Origin: Anthoceros angustus
Taxonomy: Eukaryota; Streptophyta; Anthocerotopsida; Anthocerotales; Anthocerotaceae
Length of the DNA stretch: 64,000 bases
Assembly (NCBI GenBank): GCA_010909165.1
Contig: VJWM01000222.1
Location: 62,001-126,000 of the forward strand
Reading direction: 5' to 3'
A program made the position numbers and the translations under genes. Under the pieces are notes generated by a model. The model worked only from the letters and a program-made list of their open reading frames with translations. It searched no databases and was not told where the DNA came from. Shown here piece by piece: positions 27,501-38,985 of this stretch (within the stretch, counting starts at the first letter, position 1; the number at the start of each line of letters is the position of its first letter).

Positions 27501-29740
27501 TCATAAAATGATCCATGATGGCCTCCGCTAAGTTAAAGGAAGCACCTTCTCAGCTTTCCCCGCCCGGGGTTCGTTGGTTGTAGACCCAGTGTTAGGCTTC
27601 GAGTCTGGTGGCTTCTCGGTGGGGTGGCGGACTGGGTGGGCATTGAAAGGCATCTCCGCCTCCTCCCTTGGCCTTCTTACTCCCCTCCTGGATCATATCC
27701 ACAACCTCTTCCATCGTCCGGTGGAAATCCTAACCCATTTTCTCACCTTTCGGCAATTCTGCGGGAGCTTGTAAAGTTTCTCGACTATGTCCGTTGATTC
27801 CTTTTCCTGCTTTGAATTTCCACCGCCTTGGAACACTCAGTCTCACACACCTTCACCCCATTGGTTCGTCAGCCAAAGTACCGGATGCGCTTGGGTCCGT
27901 TCCACCTCTGAGCCTTCGCAAATTTTGACATTTCCTCGCTTGGGTGAGAACGCTCCCTCATCCACCAGTGGTCGTATCTACCTCCTTCTTCTTTTCTTTC
28001 CCCACGCCTCTTTTCCTTAGCTTTTGAGCTCCGTTCGACGACCATGGCGGATGCCTCCCATAATAATCGCTATCCGTGGCATCTAAACCCTCTAAGCTCT
28101 TAGGGTCTTAATCTTGGCGTCCTCCCATATAGCCATCAACGCGTCTTCTACATGCATGGCGGGGCACCTTGGCGCGGTGAACCCCGTCAGGCTGCGCGAT
28201 CCACGTGTTTTCGGGGTTTTGGCGAGTACACTTCACCGCCAAATGCCCTTTGACAATCTTGGCAGTTTATCGAAATCTCCATTGCCTTGCCGAGTTGGCA
28301 GGCAAGCATAGTGTCCAAGGTTGCGAGTTGTAGCAGCATTGGATTATTACTCCGCCCGGTGATTTGACACGCCTGCGGAATTTCGTAAGTTGGAGGGATA
28401 CATAGTCTTGGTACACTTTTGACTTCACGAATTTGGTATGTATCCTCCACGAGGTATCTTCCTCTTCCTCCTCATATCAGCGGATGCACTCTGTTGTCGG
28501 GCGGTTAGCCTTGGAGTGACCTACTGTCCACACGTTGAGCGAAGAGGTTAGCCCGTGGATTCGTGACGACTCTCCTTCTCTCGTGTTCCTTTTACGTTAA
28601 GATGGAATTTCTCAAATTTTGCCATCATCTCCTCCATCTTGTTTCCCTGTTGTTCCACTTTCTTGGCTGCCACCTCGGCCTCCCTCCTTGCTTGCTCCGC
28701 ATCCTTTTCGCGCTCTTGTTTCGCCCTTGCACTCTTTGTTGTCCGTGCGACCCTTCATTTTTCTTTTTTGGCGCTCCTCATCGATGGCGCTTCCCACTGT
28801 CACTCGTTTCTTCCTCCGTGGAACTTTTCATGGAATCTTCTTGGAGCTCTCTTCACGATGAACTTTCTTCCGAGGAGGATGAGAATCCCTTCTCTTTTTC
28901 CTGATCAGGCTTCCTCTTCTCCTTCCTAGCTCTCTTTATATCATGCGGGTTGGATTCCTCATATAATTTAGCGCCGCGATAGCCTTGCCCAAATTCTTCT
29001 CCGCTTTGCAACCTTCGTGTCTCCCCATCTTAGAACCCGGGCCTTTAGCGAACCACCGTATTGCTGCAACTCAGATGAGGGCCACTTGATCGCGTGGTAT
29101 GAAACCTCTCAACATACGCTTAGGTTTCCTTCCTTCCTCTCTCGCTTTTCAAGTTTGGACAACACGTATCCCTCCACGTCAAGCCCCTAAACCTCTCACA
29201 GGCGGTTTTAACTCTTCAAAGGTGGCGGAGGTGTGGGACTTGAGTATTCGCCTATACCACTTTTGGACCTCCCGAAGAACTCCATAGAACGGTGAATGTG
29301 CATCTCCGCTTCTGGTTTGCAAATGTCATGCTCGCTCAACAAATTCATCGGGGTCCTCATACCCTTCCCTCTCCCCTACAGGTAAGGTTGCTTGGTGGTG
29401 ACCACCACCGGCACAGTGGTGGTACATGACTATCGTGATTCGGTAAGTGGTTGATTCAACGGTTCTGTGGAAGATTGATCTGGGCGATTGGAAGAGAGTC
29501 GGGAAGATGGAATTGGTCGAGGTTCCTTGGTGTGGTACCTCGTCCAAGTCGAGGTTGGGGATCTTGCTCCAACAAGATCGGACCCCGCCCTGGTTGATTC
29601 CTTACTTCCCTTCTCCTCCCGGCAGTGCGTCTTCGGTTGGGTCCTCCTCAACTCCCGGTTTGCAACCCTTTTCAACCTTTCCGATTGCTTGGCTGTCGCT
29701 TCACTCAGGCTTTCCGTCCCGACTTAACTCAATCCTCCGA
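27501..29740 (-). pseudogene. gypsy3 gag
   Basis: Minus-strand pieces: GYEDPDEFVERA (29340-29380; gag capsid proteins often have a D-x-x-x-F-hydrophobic-E-R motif), RMEFFGRSKSG-type text, a highly charged Lys/Glu/Arg zone (MKGRTDNKECKGETRARKGC, 28612-28803), and NCQDCQRAFGGEVYSPKPR near 28200-28290, a possible zinc-knuckle remnant. The N-terminal MKRVANRELRRTQPKTHC (29600-29675) is basic and helical. The charged zone explains the F/L/S-rich frames on the opposite strand. Confidence 0.6.
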
Positions 29741-29830
29741 CTCAACTCGTGGCATCCATCTACCCAACTAGATACACTCCAAACTAGACACCTAAGCTAT
29801 GGTTAGTCTTCCTATAACCAGTTTCATTCC

Positions 29831-29844
29831 CGGCAGCGCCAAAA
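29831..29844 (-). promoter_or_regulatory. gypsy3 primer-binding site
   Basis: The minus strand reads TTTTGGCGCTGCCGGGAA directly inside the LTR end CCACA. Plant Ty3/gypsy elements commonly start their leader with TTTGGCGCCG(T)TGCCGGGGA. The mirror copy at 47625-47640 reads ttttgggcgttgcgggg. It fixes the LTR edge at 29845 and the orientation. Confidence 0.7.
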
Positions 29845-30779
29845 TGTGGAATGGGTTTTGCATCCGAACGCAAAGAGGCCACATTTACCCTCTATGTCGT
29901 TATAGTCCTAGGATTCGATCCCAAGGGAATGGTTTTGTGTCAAGATGTTCTAAAACTATGGACTCTAGTCCTACCACAATCGATCACTACCCCTCCGTAA
30001 CTACCATGCCCAAACTCACCACCGTGGAAGACTCGCCACCACCTTGGAAGACTCGGCCACCACCGTGGAAGACTCGGCCACCACGTGGAAGGCTCTCAAC
30101 CGTGTGGTTGGCTCAACCATGGCGGGCCCCACCACGCGCCCTCGTGTCGCGGGTGACTATTTGTCACCCGGCTTCTCCGGGCGCGGTCCTTGGGGTTATG
30201 GACATACACACACACCTACATGTACTCTTACTTCTCTTCCAGGATACTCATGATCGGATCTTCTCCGAGGGTTATGCACCACGACCTCGAATGCGGCGCC
30301 TCACTCCGCCGCTAGTTTCCCGCGACCCACCATTCACTTCCACTCTTCTCGATCATTTCCCGACTTCCCATACGCATACACAATCCCCTACAACAAGACA
30401 CTCAACCGCCTCCGGGACCTTCCACTCCACAAATAAATCCTCTCCCTCTCTCCCACAGACCTCACCTCGGGCCACACTTCTCTCATGGAATGAAACAAAC
30501 ACGTGGCGCGGTTTGGGAAGGAGGGACAGAAGGAAAACACGTCAAGATGGGCGATTCGCCTTTGGCGGCCTCACCCCAGCCTTCCATGGAAATTCCTACC
30601 TCACCCCCATGCGCTACCCCCACCTCCCGGACGTGGAGCTTGGCCACTCCCTCGGATCTTCCCGGCCTTCTTGTACGAGAAGACGTGCATCGAACCGCTT
30701 GATCGATCGACGCTCTAACCAACCTCGCGTAGATTCATCACACGGAAGTTCACACCGAAATTGTCTCAAGAGAGACACA
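29845..30779 (-). repeat. gypsy3 5' LTR (left arm)
   Basis: 935 bases. On the minus strand it starts TGTGTCTCTC and ends CATTCCACA, with TGTG/CACA ends. The mirror LTR is 46688-47624 (937 bases). It contains repeated pieces cgtggaagactcggccacca (30030-30090). A 336-codon open frame runs on the opposite strand across it, but the mirrored LTR breaks that frame. It abuts the gypsy1 LTR of copy B at 30780-30790. Confidence 0.8.
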
Positions 30780-30789
30780 AAAGGGTCAG

Positions 30790-31660
30790 AGGTTGCCAGA
30801 CCGCCCTGATATAGACATGGTACACAGGACGGCCGGGGCCCATGGGACATGGCCCCACTGGCCAGGGACGGGCCCCAGCCAATGGATGGCGGGCCCAAAG
30901 CCCGACCATGGGACATGGCGATCCACAATGGATGGGGCTGCAGGGGCCCCAGCCATGGGACATGGCGATCCGGCCCGGACACGGATTGGGCCGCCATGGG
31001 ACATTGCGTCCACAGCCGGATGCCGGATCGCCGGGGCTGCAGCCCGTCACCACCAACGTCAAACACAAGGACTAAGGTACTAAAAGAATGTGAAGTTGAT
31101 GTATGTTTGTTTTATAAACTACGCCTAGTTGGTCATTTTTAACCAAGAACATGTCCTTTATTTTGATTGGCCCATAGTCCAAGGATGCATTTCTTTTAAA
31201 TACTAGTTCTAGAAAATAGATCCGTTATGAGCGGATAAGTAGGTCAAGAATAGCCTTAGCTATAGGTGTGAAAGGGCTAAGTATAGGCCCCAAATGCTGC
31301 GTGTGTTCAAGCGTGGGAGAGGAAGAACCAAGAGCGTGAGGCTGTAGCATTGCATCATGGCGCAAGAATCTGGAGGAACGCTAAGCGGGCGTGAGGATGA
31401 TGACCAAGCGTGAGGATGAGGACCCGAGGCGAGATCCGAGGGTTTCGGTCAAAATCGGCGCTGGAGCGCTATTCTTTGTTGGGAACCAAAGCACTTTGTG
31501 AATCTGGCGCAATCCATGAATCAAATCGTGTAGATCTGCAGTTTTGCTCACCATGTGTCTCCGCTGCAGGCGTAAGGCGTGATTCTGGACTCAGCCAGCG
31601 CAAAGCTGGGCTGGCCAAGGAAGCTTCAAGAAAACCACGATTCGCACCCATTGCGGGGCA
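30790..31660 (+). repeat. gypsy1 LTR, 3' two thirds (left end of copy B)
   Basis: Matches 42163-43035 of the right LTR: starts gaggttgccagacc, has multiple catgggacatgg pieces (30838-31005), a TATA box (TATAAA 31113-31118), cctttattttgattggccca, gatccgttatgagcggataa and aggggctaag-type text. It lacks the first third of the LTR (TGCTCTCCC... to aacttttcacg). The end near 31660 is placed by alignment to aggagc(a). Confidence 0.7.
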
Positions 31661-32720
31661 AATCTCATTTCGGCGATCTTCCAGGGACGTTCTCCAATCC
31701 GGGCGGCGATATTCTAGGCGCCTCCCCACCTAGGGCGGCGCCATTACGGGAGGGCCATTGGGCGATTCTGACATCAACGTCTTTTCCGAGGCCCAATCCA
31801 CGGGGCATTGGTCACCTGGGATTTGAGCTAACACAGCGGGTCCTCCATGTACCTGATCACTCCCGATTCAGATCTTGCATCCGGCAGTCCTAGCTTAGGC
31901 GGGCTACAGCCTTGTGCAACGACTAGGGACAAAATCAGTGAGTTTCTTGTTCATTTTCAATTCCGAGCTTAGCATTCGGGATCTCTAGCTTGGGTGGGTT
32001 CTGACTTTGCCGGACAATGAGGCAGATCCTACCCACTTCCATCTCCATCAAGGATCGAGAGGTAGGCAAGGTGCGGCTTAGCGAATTTGACATTTCAATC
32101 ATTCAATCAGCGGATCATTTGAGCTGTAGGCGTTGCTAGAACAATAGTCCACACGGAGCTACGGGAACCTCTGGAAATTCAAGCACATGGGTGAGGATAT
32201 TTTTGGCTGACCTCTAGGGTCCCTAGGAGGCATCCCATATTCGGGGCTCCCATCTGCCGGGGCTGGAGAGTCCCAACAAAAGGACATTACTGATCCCACG
32301 CCGGGATACTTTGGAAGGAGCTTTCACACGAGCTTGAGCAACAGGAGGCGGGTTGTCCTTGGGAGCTTGCTTCCCATCTTTTTGGGAGTGACTCGGCGAC
32401 CTCGTGTTTTGCTCACATGGGTGATGCACCACGAAGGACATGAGACCGATCCTCGCTACCGTTTGAGGCAGGATATCGGCGGCGGACCACTCCGGCGAGT
32501 CACAGCCGGAAGGAGGCGTTCTTTTCAACACGGCAAGCACGGAGGAGTTGTGGCGGTTTACGGGGAGCTGGCACGCCACTGCCACCTTGGAGGCGACAGG
32601 TGGTCTCCATTTGCGAGATCTCAACACCGGCAAAGAATCATCCGACTCCTTGGGAGATCGACCGGGACAAACTTGTCCCAATTTGAGCCTTCTGAGACAA
32701 GATCGAATCGGTGATCTTTG
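31661..32720 (+). other. gypsy1 copy B leader
   Basis: About 1 kb between LTR and gag without a recognised gene or a readable tRNA primer site. It includes direct repeats of the agcttagg / agcttggg type around catccggcagtcctagctta and catt-cgggatctctagctt. Frames on either strand (up to 152 codons) show no family features. Not present in copies A or C. Confidence 0.5.
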
Positions 32721-33900
32721 AGATCGGACACCATGGAAGGTGGAGGACCCTCATACTGACGGAGAGATTTTCCGGGAGGCGGGCACTCGATCGGCGAGAT
32801 TTTGTCCCTCAACGCTATCATCAACCGGGTCGAGGTTCAAACATGGCGCCGCTTATAATCACCGGTACATGTTTGAGAAAGCTACTTGGCGGACGGTAGC
32901 GCCGGATTTGTATGAGGCACATCAAGCGGTTTGTCTTCTACCATCTCCACGGTGAATCCCCGGTTCAAGGAGCGCTGCGGCTTGCCTACAATGGCAAGTT
33001 GGCCACGTTGTGGAGTGCCCACCAGGCCAAGATTGCTTGCTGGGACGATCGCGGCCACACCGTAATCCGTGGTGAGTCTAACGGCGAGGAGGGTGGCGTG
33101 GTTGGGGTCCGAGTTCATCCAAACTCCCAAGTACCAATCAAATCCGTGGAAGAGTTCATGGCCATTCTTGAGGCGTTTCCGCTCAAGACTCACGAGAAAA
33201 TAGTGAGCTGTGACTTCGATGCAAGAAGGGTGAGACTGTCAGATGACCTTCGCGGGCTCCGGAAGGCTGCGAGCACTAGGATGTTGTGACCAAGAGGCAG
33301 AAGTTTCTTTACTGGCGTTGGGGGATCCATTGTTCCACTTTCAACTTGTCACCTCTTTAGTGGACAAGTATGGGGACAACTACACCACAGAACAGGTCCA
33401 TGAAGAAGCGGAGCGCAAAAAATCAGCGTTTTCAGCGTATGCTTCTCGACACTCCAAGGCCTTCACGCACTATCAAAGTATGTTTTCCAAAAGGGAACAC
33501 ATGCAGGCGTGGGATCGTGGGTTTCCAAGCCCATTCAGGCCAGGCAGTCAAGTCAAGTAGCGCAAGCCCACCTCCACACTGTGCTGCAGCATGGCGGCCG
33601 GATCATTTGGCTCGGCAGGCAAGCTTCCTGTGGAAGGTTTGCATTGTTCCCATTACGCAAGACTGGCCATTTGGTTACAATTACGTTTCCGAGCTTGTCC
33701 GGGCTGAGATATCAAGAGACGGGTCCACACACCTTGGGACTCCCACAGCGGCTGGGCGGTTAAATGCGTCGAAGGGCCGATCACGGAATGGGGCCAAGGC
33801 CAAGGAGCGGCTAGCACGACAAGATTGCATTGGAGGCAGCGGTGGCAGCACTTACTCGGCTAAGCCCAGCTGATGGCGGCACCTCCACCTCCAAGCCCAG
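32721..33900 (+). pseudogene. gypsy1 gag (copy B)
   Basis: Pieces in order: MFEKATWRT, DLYEAHQAV, a Pro/Ser zone, DPLFHFQLVTSLVDKYGDNY, HEEAERKKSAFSAYASRHSK, AFTHYQSMFSKREHMQAWDR, PFRPGSQVK, then LFPLRKTGHLVT, where the zinc-knuckle cysteines are lost by small deletions. The 105-codon frame at 33243-33560 is the longest clean view of the gypsy1 capsid. The neighbouring gag C-terminus continues KGRSRNGAKAKERLARQ. Confidence 0.75.
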
Positions 33901-34780
33901 GCCATTTGGCACCCGTGAGGAGGAGAGGAGGATTATGGCCCTGCACATGAGGCTGTCTTGTCCACTGTCTTGTGGATTCACGCCTGATTACCCGCCACAT
34001 GGGTGGGATGTGACTTGAAGAAGGCGCATTTGGATGTTGCGGTGGGGATCGATCCTTACTCGGCAACAAAGAGCCGAGGGCTGCCATGCCTAGATCCTTT
34101 GCTCCGCTGCCAGGCGTGGCCATCCTGTTCGTGGGCGGGATCATCCGGATGGAGGCGCCGAGTGGCGGCCTCCACATTCAGTCATGGGGCACCGCCGAAT
34201 GCTTGTGGCCGCATCTGCCACTACACTGAGCCTTGATCATAAGGTGTTGGAGACTCCTTTGATCTCCCTCCGGACATGGGAGTTGGGCGTGCTCGATTCT
34301 GACGTGCTGGGCTTGGCCTTGTTGAAACCTCCGCATGTCCCCTGGATGCAGGAGGTCCCGGACACTGGGTCCATGCATGGGGCTGCTGGGGACACCTCAA
34401 GCAGGCACACCACAGCTCCATGTTCGAGGCTGTCGGAGAGTGACTGGATTCTCAGTCCATACTCGGGGCATAGTGGAGTCTCAACGGGACTTAGCGATCC
34501 CATACTCGGGGCTGCTGAGGCCTCGGCCTTGGTCCTCAGCAGTCCACACACAGGGGTAGCGACAAAGTAGCCCCAATGCCAAGCACCTTCAGCTCCATGC
34601 AGGATCTGCGAGGAGAAACCCATCACTGGACTGCAGTCCCATACTGGGAGCTGCCGGGGCGGTGGATCCCATGGGCCTCACCACCCGGGCTGGGTATTGC
34701 CCACCACCATCGACCATGTTACGATGGTGGGAGTGAGGCAGGCCACCCTGCCATGAGGAGGCCCACTTGGAGGCGGTCGC
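33901..34780 (+). repeat. gypsy1 gag-pol spacer with tcccatactcgg motif (copy B)
   Basis: Corresponds to 15640-16660 of copy A but with fewer motif copies (for example 34456, 34498, 34637, some altered to gtccatactcggggc or cccatactgggag). Low-complexity translation. No independent gene. Confidence 0.65.
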
Positions 34781-35320
34781 GCTTCTGCGTCCAGTGGAGT
34801 ACTCAGAGCACCTCGCATTCAGCCCACCAATCGCATGAATGCAGTGAGCAATGCCATGGTGGACAATAGGAAGGCCATGTCACGGTGAATGGCTATGCTC
34901 CCAAGCTCTTGGACACGGGCACGTGATCATTGAGCTCTCGCCGCCAAAGTTGAACTTGCGAGGCGGCACTCCGCCATTCACCCGAACATCGGAGCCTACC
35001 GCGCTGTGGAACTGTGTGTGGAGAGGCGCTGCAGCCATCGCCATCACGCTCAAGCCGGGCAGCCCTTCCATGACATTGGCCATTCATTGCCTTGTAAACT
35101 TAACTCGATGTCCTTCTCGGACAGGAGTTTTTGTTTCCACCGCATCAGCGTGGACAATTGGACAGACAAGCTCACCACGATTGGCGTGTGGAGGTCGACA
35201 GCGCACTTTCCCTGAATCGCATGGCGGATTGGACACCAAGGTCGCCCTTGTCCTAGCTACTCCAGTCTATATGGCGACCATTCGGGCTGTCCCGGTGCTC
35301 ACGACACCAGCATTTGAGTG
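34781..35320 (+). pseudogene. gypsy1 aspartic protease (copy B)
   Basis: Contains tcacggtgaatggctatgct (HVTVNGYA), the active-site codons GAC ACG GGC (34912-34920), ELSPPKLNLRGGTPPFT, ITLKPGSPSMTLAIHCLVN and SRTGVFVSTAS. It is the same order as copy A, with frame breaks next to the active site. Confidence 0.75.
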
Positions 35321-35767
35321 ACATGGAGCTTGCCGACGGATCCGAGATCACGAGGCCGACCATTTGGTCACAGCCGGCTGCCTGGAGACACTCCACCATC
35401 ATTCAAAGTGTCCGACCTGACAGCAAGCTCTTCCACGAGTGCAGCAAGCTACGTAACCAGCCTCCCCTTGGGCTGACGAGGCATCCTCCACCACGGTGAG
35501 CAATAGATCATCACGTGGGCGCCCACTGCATTACCTGCTTGGGGGTATTTGCACGTGTCTGGAGGCTCTTGCTGAATGGCATCTTGGTCGTCGTTACATT
35601 CTGTGGCTGTTGTCCCAAGGCGCAATGCATTGCGCACCTTGGGGCTGGCGTGATTCACTACCCCCGCCACTATCTGCACCTTTTCATTTTCGGTGCCCAA
35701 GACATCCAGTTGTGCCAGGCCACATTCGACTCCCTGCCCCATCCACTGATTCGGGATGGGAATGGGA

Positions 35768-38026
35768 GAACACGATAATTTTGAAGGGGATATCATTGCC
35801 GGCGACACCTTGTCACGAAGAACACCTTACCTAGAGCGACATATGTGCCCTACTTTGATAATGCACACACCCTTTACGAGGTCATATCTTTGATAAAAGA
35901 TGCACTTTCAAGTCTACACCGAGCTGAGCACTAGGGTGTGGGCCCGTTGCGTTTAGTAGAATGCATAGAGGGCTGCCATTTCATATCATATGAAAACTTT
36001 TACTTTCAAGTGGTGGAACACAATGAAAACAATCTGTACTAGCGAGTCTCATTTAAGTGGTCGTGAGAACATTGCAACAAACAAGCTGCTGAAGGAGAAG
36101 TGGTCATCGGCATCGACAATAGCCATTCAAGAGTGCGGCTGGCGACTCATCCATGCCTTGCGGCGGAGTCAAGTACCACCGCCATATTCGGGTCCATATC
36201 CTCCGCCTCGAAGTTGTCGTTCTCCTCCATTGCTTGCTTCTAGTATCATTCTTGGGCCCGTCCGGTGTCGGCCACCACATCTAGGGTCTGCGACCCTCAT
36301 CCAAAAAGGTCGTCGTGGTCTTCAACCTTCGGCACTCAATGCAACCACTTGGGCTTTAAGGCAATGCTAGCGTCCTTAAAATGAACAAAGTTAGTTGCCC
36401 ATGCGCCATGCAAGCATCCTTAAAATCAACAAAATTGAACTGTTGAGGAGGCAGAGGTTTGAACACGAAACCTATTCATTACTACACTTATTTCCCAAAC
36501 ACTAGACCAACAATGAGTTGAATACTGAGGCGCTAAATATTTATTTTGGAAGGCGCCTAGGAGGAGGCCATGGGCAGGCATGGCGTGTGCTAAGGGCAGG
36601 CAGTGTGCTGGGGAGGCGGGCGGCCGGCGCATGGGCGGGGTTGCTAGGGGCGGCCCGGCGCATGTGTGCTAGGGAGGCGCCCGGCCCGGCGCCATGGCGG
36701 CGGGCGTGTTGGGGGGGCGTGGCCCGGCCCGTGTGTGCTAGGGGCGCCCGGCCCATAGCAGTGTGCTAGGGAGGCGGCGGCCGGCGAGCATGGAGGCGCG
36801 GTCGTGGCGCCCTCCCTCATCCTGGTGCATCTGGGTGAAGCTAGGGGGACAAAAGAGGGGCGGTATCCTATCACCGATGGAAGGTGTGGCCCATTTGCGG
36901 GAAGGGTTAAAAGATTTGCGTCCATAGGTGGTGTTGTTGAAGAGTATAAGTGGTGGGAAGCCTTTTGTTGGACGGAAGGAGATTGCTATCGTTGTGGAGA
37001 ATAACATTGGGCTAGTGCTACTGTCCTTGGAAGTGGTTTTCACGTGCAGTGGATCATCTGACTGACCACTTCAAGTGCGGATGAAGCTTTGCTAGATGAG
37101 GCATTATTGAGGACCTCCACGGTGATATGTATTTGGGGGCATATCAAAATGCGGGAAGGCAAGCTGCGGAAATGGCACGGATGAATGGGGACATAGAAAT
37201 CCGAGAGGATGTTTACGGCGGTGCCGTGCAATACGGACATGCATCCATTACGGATTGGGGAGGTCATTGGCGTGAAGCTAAGCGCACCACGACCTCACTT
37301 TCTTATCCACTAGTATCGGACCGAGCACATAGATGCGTATGAAGGGAGATATGTGCGAGGAACACATAGTCATGGTGGTAACCCATCGGTCCAATCTTAG
37401 GAAAAAGGGAATAAGATCCATTACCTAAAAACATCTGAGGTATTTGTAGATGAAACGGTCATCACTGTATTATGGGTTTTGTGTTGAGCATGGAAACATC
37501 GTATGCGGTGGACAAAAGCGATAAGGGATAAGCTCTGCGAGTTCGTGGCTTCATACAACTGCGGTGAAAGTGTCGTGAAGATAGTGATGACAATGGAGGA
37601 GAAAATTTGGACCAAGTGATGACGATGGATTGAACTACGGGGATGAGTGGCGAAATCTCGTTTTCCGGGGTCCCGAGTTAATGTTGTAAGTCCGGTTCTT
37701 GATGTTTACATGTTAGGAAATACCACACTGTGTGGCTTTTGTGGTGTCATAACAAAACCACATTTCCATCCCAAAAGCGAGTTCTGATCGTCTGCGGCGA
37801 GCAGCCTTCCTCACCGTTCCTACTTTGCATCATTCCCTAGGTTCGAGTTTGCGACCACCATTCGACACAAACATTCTTTGGATGGAAAGTAGTAACTTTC
37901 TTTGGGTGACACCCTTTTTGAATTTGTTTTCCGCAATGCCTTCATGTTGTTTAGGGCCCATCAAAACCCCTTGATTATTTGCGGAAAACCCTCCGAGATT
38001 ATTCACCCCTTAAAATTATCGTGTTC
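35768..38026. mobile_element. 2.26 kb TIR element inserted in gypsy1 copy B
   Basis: Outer ends GAACACGATAATTTT... (35768-35789) and ...AAAATTATCGTGTTC (38006-38026) are inverted repeats of 21-22 bases with one extra G on the left. They interrupt the gypsy1 spacer between gggaatg and aggattttctcaagcc, continuous in copies A and C. I see no recognised transposase. The target duplication is unclear (a GGA/AGGA match at most). Inside are an AT-moderate left part, a G/C-rich repeat (36555-36800), and short frames such as MYLGAYQNAGRQAAEMARMN (37127-37342). It is probably a non-autonomous DNA transposon, perhaps carrying captured sequence. Confidence 0.65.
36555..36800. repeat. G/C-rich degenerate tandem repeat inside the TIR element
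   Basis: Four to five units of about 50-60 bases with gtgtgctaggg, aggcggcccggcgcatg and variants, very high in G+C compared with its flanks. Frames on both strands (SLARTGRA..., GAARRMCAREAP...) are repeat translations. Confidence 0.75.
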
Positions 38027-38985
38027 AGGATTTTCTCAAGCCGACAGGGGAGGATTACAAGATCCACGAACCGCCTTGTTTGGGACCTTCACCGCATCTT
38101 GGTGGATGTTCGAGCACTTGACCGGCCGCTTACTGCCGGAGAACTGGACACTTTGGACACTCGGATGCAAGTTAAGCAAGACATGGCCATCATCCAAGCC
38201 ATGAGGGCACGCCCTTGCTCATGGATGCCGCCCGTTGGCGTTTGCTCATCGCTGCGAAACTATTGGACCAACGGCCTCAACCTTTGCTAGAGTTGGTGAT
38301 CACCCGCACTACTCTGGGACCCCACTCCAGCTCTCAATGTGTTGGACCCTTGGCATCACCACGGGTGGCAGAAAGGTGCCGTGCACTGGTATCAAGACCG
38401 CCACAGCGGGACAGCTGGCACCCTTCCCACCCTAGTGAGCTTTCACGGCTCCTATGCCAGGGACAAGGCGGGTCTGCTATTCAACATACCCACGGTGGGA
38501 GGAGCCCAATGTGGAGGGCGGGGAGCGTCATGGGTTTCCACACCCATGCCTGCTGCGACTCCCAAATTACCAGCGTCACCGGCCGCCTTGGGCCGCTATG
38601 GACCTGTCTGACCCTCACTTGGCTCCTTGACATGCAGCCTTTCGGCTGTGGCATTCCAGGAGCTCCCACCCGCCCAAGGTCGCTTTTCCCACATGCTGGC
38701 GCTTCGTATTTGTCATTTGCCCTTCCCGGGATACACCACTGGTCATATTGATGCGGGAGGCGAGTGGCATGGCCATCCGATGCATTCTCAGCATCAAGCT
38801 CGTGGACATGGGAAGTGAATACTCGGGGCGATCCGAGTATGGGATCGCAGGGGAGTATGGGAACGATTCGAGTAGGGACTCCCAATTCACCGGCACCCAA
38901 GCCTCGCTTATGAGACTTTCAGTTGGTCATGGGGCCCCAACTCACAACAGGCACGAGATACATGCCCTTTGCTCCAATACCGTGT
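38027..38985 (+). pseudogene. gypsy1 long spacer, second part (copy B)
   Basis: Resumes at aggattttctcaagccgaca. It carries a single copy of the block duplicated in copy A: HRILVDV, TRMQVKQDMAIIQAM, RLLIAAKLLDQRPQPLLELV, GFHTHA, and LPFPGYTTGHID-type text. The single copy here and in C and D shows the duplication in A is private. Confidence 0.6.

Larger units (their letters stand above)
25748..30779 (-). mobile_element. gypsy3, 5' half (left arm)
   Basis: Third Ty3/gypsy family: 5' LTR (29845-30779), primer site, gag (29740-27500), protease zone, RT (26460-25748). It stops in the RT just after LRGFLGMV and is fused there to gypsy1 sequence. RNase H, integrase and 3' LTR are absent. RT text such as DVIYPIV-NNGW resembles the non-chromodomain plant lineages (Tat/Athila type), but this is a motif impression only. 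Confidence 0.8.
12147..31525 (+). repeat. left arm of the large inverted duplication
   Basis: Mirrored by 45912-64000. Pairs of internal junctions sum to nearly constant values: gypsy1 LTR start 22407/55141, LTR-LTR joint 23523/54033, LTR/fragment D 23885/53672, D/gypsy3 25747/51720, gypsy3 LTR inner edge 29845/47624, gypsy3 LTR outer edge 30779/46688. Near 22960-23230 the arms differ at only a handful of positions; in the gypsy3 part divergence is higher. Shared nested junctions show one duplication event rather than independent insertions. The other arm runs off the window at 64000. Confidence 0.85.

Noticed and set aside
28563-28929. Membrane-protein-like plus-strand frames rich in Leu/Phe/Ser (MTTLLLSCSF...)
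   Set aside because: They are the complement of the Lys/Glu-rich gag zone of gypsy3. AAG/GAA codons read in antisense give CTT/TTC, producing a false hydrophobic protein; the mirrored copy shows the same effect.
29799-30809. 336-codon open frame on the plus strand, the second longest in the window
   Set aside because: It lies antisense across the gypsy3 5' LTR and primer site, is Pro/Ser/Thr/Arg-rich without domain features, and the mirrored LTR (46688-47624) does not keep the frame open.
36541-36800. Possible G/C-rich gene in the TIR element
   Set aside because: Open frames on both strands come from a degenerate tandem repeat; no start context, domain or conserved codon pattern.
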